Source of the DNA: Hadesarchaea archaeon
Lineage (GTDB): Archaea > Hadarchaeota > Hadarchaeia > Hadarchaeales > WYZ-LMO6
Reading direction: 5' to 3'
Length of the DNA stretch: 9,727 bases
Assembly: GCA_004347925.1 (NCBI GenBank)
Contig: QNVD01000182.1
Coordinates: 1,354 to 11,080, forward strand
The notes below the pieces were generated by a model. The model saw only the letters and a program-made list of their open reading frames with translations. It did no database searches and was not told the DNA's origin. Both the position numbers and the translations under genes were made by a program. Of the stretch, positions 6,542 to 9,727 are shown piece by piece (positions within the stretch are counted from its first letter, which is position 1; each line of letters begins with the position of its first letter).

Positions 6542-7407
6542 AGAGGACCTCCTATCCCGCCTGGAAGAGCGAGGTGCTCGAGGAGCTCAGGGGCAAGCTC
6601 CTCTCCTCCAAGGTGGTGGGCGTCCTGGACTTCGAGGGCTTTCCCTCCGATCTCTTTCACTCCATCAGGGAAAAGCTCAGGGGGGAAGCGGAAATCCTGG
6701 TGGCCAGGAACACCCTCATAAGGCTGGCCCTCTCCGAGGCCTCCAAGGAGAGGAAGGGCCTGGAGGGGCTCTCCCAGTACGTGAAGGGGCAGAGCGCCCT
6801 CATCTTCACCGACCTCCCCCCCGTGAAGCTCAACCGCCTCCTGAAGGGGTGGGGCAAGAAGGCCCCGGCCAGGCCCGGGAGGATCTCCTCCACCGACGTG
6901 ATCCTCAAGGCCGGAGAGACGGACTTCCCCCCCGGGCCCATGGTAAGCGAGATGCAGAGGGCGGGGATAAAGGCCAGGGTGCAGGCGGGGAAGGTGGTGA
7001 TCTCCGAGGACTTCACGGTGATCAGGAAGGGGGAGGTGATAACGAAGGAGAAGGCCGATCTGCTCTCGAAGCTGGGGGTGGAGCCCGTGGACCTCCTCCT
7101 GAGGCTCAGGGCGGCCTGGGGGGAGGGCCTGATCTTCTCCGGGGACCTGCTGGAGCTGGACGAGGAAAGGCTCTCGGAGGATCTCCGCAGGGCCCACCAG
7201 GAGGCCCTGACCCTCGCCCTGGCCCTGGAATATCCCACCCCCCTCACCATCCCCGAGCTGCTCCTCAGGGCGCGGTCCGAGGCCCTCAGCCTGGCCAGGG
7301 CCGTGGCCCCCGGCTTCCCCACCAAGGAGACCCTCCCCGAGCTCCTGGCCAGGGCCCATCTCCAGGCCCTCCAGCTGTCCTCCAGGCTGGAAGGGAAAGC
7401 TTCATAA
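6538..7407 (+). CDS. rpl10: Large ribosomal subunit protein uL10 (P0 stalk base), short form without acidic tail
   Basis: Anchors the L12 dimers of the GTPase stalk to 23S rRNA next to L11. The rRNA-binding domain (about 1-105) has the archaeal features YPAWKSEVLEEL and VARNTLIRLAL. The archaeal/eukaryotic insertion domain follows (about 110-185, including FPPGPMVSEMQRAGIKARVQ). The C-terminal region holds three related helices that can each bind an L12 dimer, with repeats AHQEALTLA (219-227), ARSEALSLA (245-253) and AHLQALQLS (273-281). The protein then stops at 289 residues. Characterised archaeal homologues are about 335-350 residues and continue into a charged hinge and a factor-binding GLxxLF-type tail, which is absent here. 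The DNA after the TAA codes for no acidic stretch in any + frame, so a recent frameshift is unlikely. GTG start with a perfect Shine-Dalgarno. Confidence 0.96.
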   Translation: MKRTSYPAWKSEVLEELRGKLLSSKVVGVLDFEGFPSDLFHSIREKLRGEAEILVARNTLIRLALSEASKERKGLEGLSQYVKGQSALIFTDLPPVKLNRLLKGWGKKAPARPGRISSTDVILKAGETDFPPGPMVSEMQRAGIKARVQAGKVVISEDFTVIRKGEVITKEKADLLSKLGVEPVDLLLRLRAAWGEGLIFSGDLLELDEERLSEDLRRAHQEALTLALALEYPTPLTIPELLLRARSEALSLARAVAPGFPTKETLPELLARAHLQALQLSSRLEGKAS

Positions 7408-7425
7408 AGGGGGAAGAGTAGAGGG

Positions 7426-7446
7426 ATGAACTCAATCGGGAGGTAG
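7426..7446 (+). other. Possible six-codon leader ORF before rpl12
   Basis: The 44-nt gap between rpl10 and rpl12 contains ATG AAC TCA ATC GGG AGG TAG (MNSIGR, then stop). Its last codons lie on the rpl12 Shine-Dalgarno, and the stop is 5 nt before the rpl12 ATG. A GAGGG directly before its ATG is too close to be a good ribosome site. So short an ORF can easily occur by chance; it is listed only because its position would allow translation to interfere with or feed the rpl12 start. Confidence 0.15.
7438..7444 (+). promoter_or_regulatory. Strong Shine-Dalgarno site for rpl12
   Basis: GGGAGGT is placed 7 nt before the ATG at 7452. rpl12 has its own leader and an ATG start, while rpl1 and rpl10 use GTG and overlap the previous gene. 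This fits the need for several L12 copies per L10. Confidence 0.75.
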
Positions 7447-7451
7447 GAGAG

Positions 7452-7760
7452 ATGGAGTACGTGCATGCCGTGATGCTGCTGCACGCCGCGGGAAAGAAGC
7501 CCGATGGGGAAAGCCTGAAGAACATCCTAAAGGCGGCGGGGGTGGAGGCGGACGAGGCCAGGATCAAAACCCTCCTCTCCGCTCTGGAGGGCGTGAACAT
7601 AGAGGAGGTCCTGAAGGGGGCCTCCGCCGTGGCCGTTTCCCCTGCCCCGCAGGCAGCTGCCGCTCCTCCGAAGGCTGAGGAGAAGAAGGAAGAGAAGAAG
7701 GAAGAGGAGGAGAAGAAGGAAGAAGAGGCCATGGCCGGACTGGCCGCCCTCTTCGGCTGA
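7452..7760 (+). CDS. rpl12: Large ribosomal subunit protein P1 (archaeal L12) of the stalk
   Basis: Dimeric stalk protein that recruits and activates translational GTPases. The 102 residues form an N-terminal helical dimerisation and L10-binding domain (1-60, [15 protein letters not shown]... with the IEEVLKG helix). An Ala/Pro linker (about 61-73) and a Lys/Glu-rich hinge (74-93) follow, then the conserved factor-binding tail GLAALFG (96-102). Length and architecture are normal for archaeal P1. It uses ATG behind a strong Shine-Dalgarno. Because the L10 in this window lacks its own factor-binding tail, these L12 tails would be the only ones on the stalk (inference). dys follows after 28 nt and is probably in the same transcript. 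Confidence 0.97.
   Translation: MEYVHAVMLLHAAGKKPDGESLKNILKAAGVEADEARIKTLLSALEGVNIEEVLKGASAVAVSPAPQAAAAPPKAEEKKEEKKEEEEKKEEEAMAGLAALFG
7677..7728 (+). repeat. Polypurine tract with direct repeat in the L12 hinge
   Basis: Every one of these 52 bases is a purine. It encodes the Lys/Glu hinge of L12. GAGGAGAAGAAGGAAGA occurs twice exactly (7677-7693 and 7707-7723, 30 bp apart), so hinge length could change by slippage or recombination. A charged hinge of this type is normal for the family, and the repeat is probably a by-product of GAG/GAA/AAG codons. Confidence 0.75.
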
Positions 7761-7761
7761 G

Positions 7762-7781
7762 CCCCATCCCCGGGGGAGGGG
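7762..7781 (+). other. G+C inverted repeat between rpl12 and dys
   Basis: CCCCATCCCC is followed directly by GGGGGAGGGG, with the palindrome CCCCGGGG at its centre. The RNA could fold into a hairpin of about eight pairs with one mismatch, one G-U pair and a four-base loop. It lies in the 28-nt gap after the rpl12 stop, and its 3' arm contains the GGAGG sequences that serve as the dys ribosome binding site. Folding could therefore mask the dys start or mark an mRNA processing or pause site. No T-run follows, so it is not a typical terminator. Confidence 0.4.
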
Positions 7782-7788
7782 AGGGGGC

Positions 7789-8715
7789 ATGAAAGGGCAA
7801 GCCGTCAAGGACCTCAGGGTTTCCTCAGGGATGGGGATAAAGGAGCTGATGGAGCAGATGAGGCACTGCGGGGGCTTCAACGCCAGGCTCCTAGCCAGGG
7901 GATGGGAAATCCTGAGGGAGATGGTCTCGGACAAGGAATGCCTCAGGATGTTTTCCTTCCCCGCCTGCCTGATGGCCACCGGGACCAGGGGGGTGATAAG
8001 GGACTTCGTCAAGGAGGGGTTCTTCGATCTGGTCCTCACCACGTGCGGGACGCTGGATCACGACCTGGCCAGGAGCTACGCGAAATACTACCACGGAAGC
8101 TTCCACGCTGACGACGGGGAGCTCAGGAGGAGGGGAATAAACAGGCTCGGAAACGTCTTCGTACCCCACTCCTCCTACGGCCTCCTCATCGAGAAGAAGA
8201 TGCAGAGGTTCCTGGAGGAGATCTACCGCTCCGGGAAGAGGGAGCTCTCCACCTACGAGCTCTGCTGGGAGCTGGGCAGGTGGATCGGCAAGGAGGACTC
8301 CTTCCTCTACTGGTGCTACAGGAGGAGGGTTCCCGTCATCGTTCCAGGGATAACGGATGGGGCCGTGGGCTACCAGCTCTGGTCCTTCTGCCAGGACCAC
8401 CGCCTCAGGATCGACCCCATGAAGGACGAGAGCCTCCTGAGCGAGAGGATCTGGTCCGCCCGAAGGACGGGGGCCCTGGTGGTGGGAGGGGGGATAAGCA
8501 AGCACCATCTCCTCTGGTGGGCCCAGTTCGGGGGAGGGCTGCACTACGCCGTCTACCTCACCACCGCCCAGGAGTACGACGGGAGCCTCTCAGGGGCCAG
8601 AACCCACGAGGCCATCTCCTGGGGGAAGATCGGGAGGGGGGCCAAGCACGTCACGGTGGAGGGGGATGCCACCCTCTGCCTCCCCCTCCTCCTGGGGGCC
8701 CTGAAGGGAAGGTAG
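7789..8715 (+). CDS. dys: Deoxyhypusine synthase
   Basis: Transfers the aminobutyl group of spermidine, using NAD, to one lysine of aIF5A, the first step of hypusine formation; cytoplasmic tetramer in known members. The 308 residues match the archaeal form. Core motifs are PGITDGAVG, GGGISKHH (233-240), EYDGS and SWGKI (277-281). K280 matches the catalytic lysine K329 of the human enzyme, W278 matches W327, H239 matches H288, D264 matches D313 and E274 matches E323. Two acidic residues that contact spermidine in the human enzyme differ: D316 is L267, and D243 is the tyrosine in TDGAVGY. This may simply be the archaeal subtype. The ATG at 7789 has GGAGG copies 4 and 9 nt upstream. It lies between the stalk genes and alaS, where other euryarchaeal clusters usually have none. 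What it modifies is assumed to be aIF5A, whose gene is not in this window. Confidence 0.93.
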   Translation: MKGQAVKDLRVSSGMGIKELMEQMRHCGGFNARLLARGWEILREMVSDKECLRMFSFPACLMATGTRGVIRDFVKEGFFDLVLTTCGTLDHDLARSYAKYYHGSFHADDGELRRRGINRLGNVFVPHSSYGLLIEKKMQRFLEEIYRSGKRELSTYELCWELGRWIGKEDSFLYWCYRRRVPVIVPGITDGAVGYQLWSFCQDHRLRIDPMKDESLLSERIWSARRTGALVVGGGISKHHLLWWAQFGGGLHYAVYLTTAQEYDGSLSGARTHEAISWGKIGRGAKHVTVEGDATLCLPLLLGALKGR

Positions 8716-8722
8716 TTTTAAC
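8715..8722 (+). promoter_or_regulatory. TATA-like box for alaS
   Basis: GTTTTAAC begins on the last base of the dys stop codon and is preceded by purines (GGGAAGGTA) that could form a BRE. The T/A core is centred about 26-27 nt before the alaS ATG at 8745, the same spacing as for acs and rpl11. A GGGAGGA (8731-8737) placed 7 nt before the ATG is an alternative Shine-Dalgarno if dys and alaS share one transcript, so alaS may be translated from both a leaderless and a polycistronic mRNA. Confidence 0.55.
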
Positions 8723-8744
8723 TCCAGGAAGGGAGGATTCTGGG

Positions 8745-9727
8745 ATGCGGACCGCGGGGAAGGCGGGGAACCTCTACCGGGTGGAACTCTTCAGGGAGAG
8801 GGGCTTCGAGAGGAGGAGGTGCGGGAGGTGCGGGAGGTGGTTCTGGACCCTCAACCCCGAGAGGAAGACCTGCGGGGACACGCCCTGCGACGAGTACTCC
8901 TTCATAGGAAGGCCCTTCACCAGGAGGAGGCTCTCCCTCCAGGAGGCGGAGAGGAGCTTCCTCAGGTTCTTCGAGAAGAGGGGCCACCGGGTCATAAGGA
9001 GGTATCCGGTGGTGGCCAGGTGGAGGGAGGACATCCTGCTCACCATAGCCTCCATAGCCGACTTCCAGCCCTGGGTGACCAGCGGGCTGGTCCCTCCCCC
9101 CGCCAACCCCCTGGTGGTGAGCCAGCCCAGCATCCGCCTCAACGACATAGACAACGTGGGGAGGTCGGGGAGGCACCTCACCCTCTTCCACATGGGGGGG
9201 CACCACGCCTTCAACTCCAGGGGGAAAAGGATCTACTGGAACGACGAGACGGTGGAGCTCTGCCACACCTTCTTCACGAGGGAGCTGGGGATAGGGGAGG
9301 AGGAGCTGAACTACGTGGAGGACTTCTGGGAGGGCGGGGGGAACGCGGGAGAAGATTTCGAGGTGAACGTGGGGGGGCTGGAGCTGGCCACCCTGGTCTT
9401 CATGAGGTACGAGGTCAGGGGAAAGGAGTACCGGAGGCTCCCCCTCCAGATCGTGGACACCGGTTACGGGCTGGAGAGGATCTCCTGGATCTCCCAGGGG
9501 AGCACCTCCGTGTACGAGGCCATCTTCGGTCCCCTCTTGAGGAAGCTGGAGGAGAGGGCGAACCTGGAGAGGCCGCCGGAGGAGGTGCTGGAGCTGCACT
9601 CCAAGATAGCCGGCCTCATCGATGTGGAGAGCGGCAGGGACCTGGCGCTGCTGAGGGAGAAGGTGGCGGAGCGCTCCGGGCTGGATAGGGAGCGGCTCGA
9701 CCGCTGGATGACCCCCCTGGAGGCCCT
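8745..9727 (+). CDS. alaS: Alanyl-tRNA synthetase, archaeal type (3'-truncated by window edge)
   Basis: Class II synthetase that charges tRNA-Ala and, in its missing C-terminal half, edits Ser/Gly mischarging. The frame stays open to the end of the window, giving 327 codons. The archaeal N-terminal extension has four cysteines (C26, C29, C43, C48 in CGRCG and CGDTPCDEYSFIG) that look like a zinc knuckle. The class II core follows, with RWREDILLTIASIADFQPW, SQPSIRLNDIDNVG, GGHHAFNSRG, then VNVGGLELATLVFMRYE and the motif-3 region VDTGYGLERISW. The ATG at 8745 is placed where archaeal AlaRS begins; no better upstream start exists after the dys stop. tRNA-recognition, editing and C-Ala domains lie beyond the window. 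The position after the rpl operon is typical of Euryarchaeota. Confidence 0.96.
   Translation, partial: MRTAGKAGNLYRVELFRERGFERRRCGRCGRWFWTLNPERKTCGDTPCDEYSFIGRPFTRRRLSLQEAERSFLRFFEKRGHRVIRRYPVVARWREDILLTIASIADFQPWVTSGLVPPPANPLVVSQPSIRLNDIDNVGRSGRHLTLFHMGGHHAFNSRGKRIYWNDETVELCHTFFTRELGIGEEELNYVEDFWEGGGNAGEDFEVNVGGLELATLVFMRYEVRGKEYRRLPLQIVDTGYGLERISWISQGSTSVYEAIFGPLLRKLEERANLERPPEEVLELHSKIAGLIDVESGRDLALLREKVAERSGLDRERLDRWMTPLEA

Noticed and set aside
6490..7359. A 289-codon minus-strand frame opposite rpl10
   Set aside because: Antisense shadow without domain signal; its matching length with L10 is coincidental.
7405..7460. Frameshift that would hide an acidic L10 tail downstream
   Set aside because: None of the three + frames after the rpl10 stop encodes a Glu/Lys-rich stretch before rpl12, so no broken tail is visible.
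7772..7787. Possible G-quadruplex before dys
   Set aside because: Only three G-runs (5, 4 and 5) separated by single A residues; a canonical four-run motif is not present on this strand, though the runs could be split.
1..9727. tRNA, rRNA, CRISPR, insertion sequence or prophage signals
   Set aside because: The gaps between genes are at most 44 nt, and I saw no tRNA-like fold, spaced repeats, transposase or inverted terminal repeats; codon use is even across the window.

Overview
The window is an archaeal chromosome segment. Ten protein-coding genes all lie on the + strand, two of them cut by the window ends, and there is almost no non-coding DNA. The run ftsZ - secE - spt5 - rpl11 - rpl1 - rpl10 - rpl12 - alaS is the classic euryarchaeal order. 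Archaea-only or archaeal-type proteins (DTD2-type D-aminoacyl-tRNA deacylase, two-part Spt5, P-stalk L10/L12, deoxyhypusine synthase, archaeal AlaRS) rule out a bacterium. The DNA is G+C-rich with a purine-rich coding strand. Arginine is mostly AGG and isoleucine often ATA, a codon habit common in thermophilic archaea. I cannot name the lineage; a deep-branching thermophilic euryarchaeote such as a Hadarchaeota-like organism is only a guess.

Layout. 1-851: 3' part of sua5 (tRNA t6A synthesis). 893-2785: AMP-forming acetyl/acyl-CoA synthetase, followed 3 nt later by dtdA (2789-3589). 3620-4732: ftsZ, whose stop overlaps the start of a 55-residue secE (4729-4896). spt5 (4899-5387) follows from a TTG start. 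5427-7407: rpl11, rpl1 and rpl10, joined by two identical GTGA stop/start overlaps. 7452-7760: rpl12 behind a strong Shine-Dalgarno site. 7789-8715: deoxyhypusine synthase, placed between the stalk genes and alaS. 8745 to the end: the first 327 codons of alaS.

How the genes fit together. Most of the window serves translation: t6A modification (Sua5), removal of D-amino acids from tRNA (DtdA), alanine charging (AlaRS), the ribosomal L1 arm and GTPase stalk (L11, L1, L10, L12), hypusination of aIF5A (DHS), and the transcription-translation link (Spt5). SecE adds membrane protein export and FtsZ adds cell division. The acyl-CoA synthetase is the metabolic outlier. Four T-rich TATA-like boxes (before acs, ftsZ, rpl11 and alaS) suggest transcription units acs-dtdA, ftsZ-secE-spt5, rpl11-rpl1-rpl10-rpl12-dys and alaS. 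In three of them the box centre lies 26-27 nt before the start codon, which predicts leaderless mRNAs.

I found no mobile element, CRISPR array, RNA gene or clearly undescribed system. The most notable points are an L10 stalk protein that lacks the usual acidic C-terminal tail, the regular TATA-to-start spacing, substitutions in the substrate pockets of the acyl-CoA synthetase and deoxyhypusine synthase, and the placement of the dys gene.
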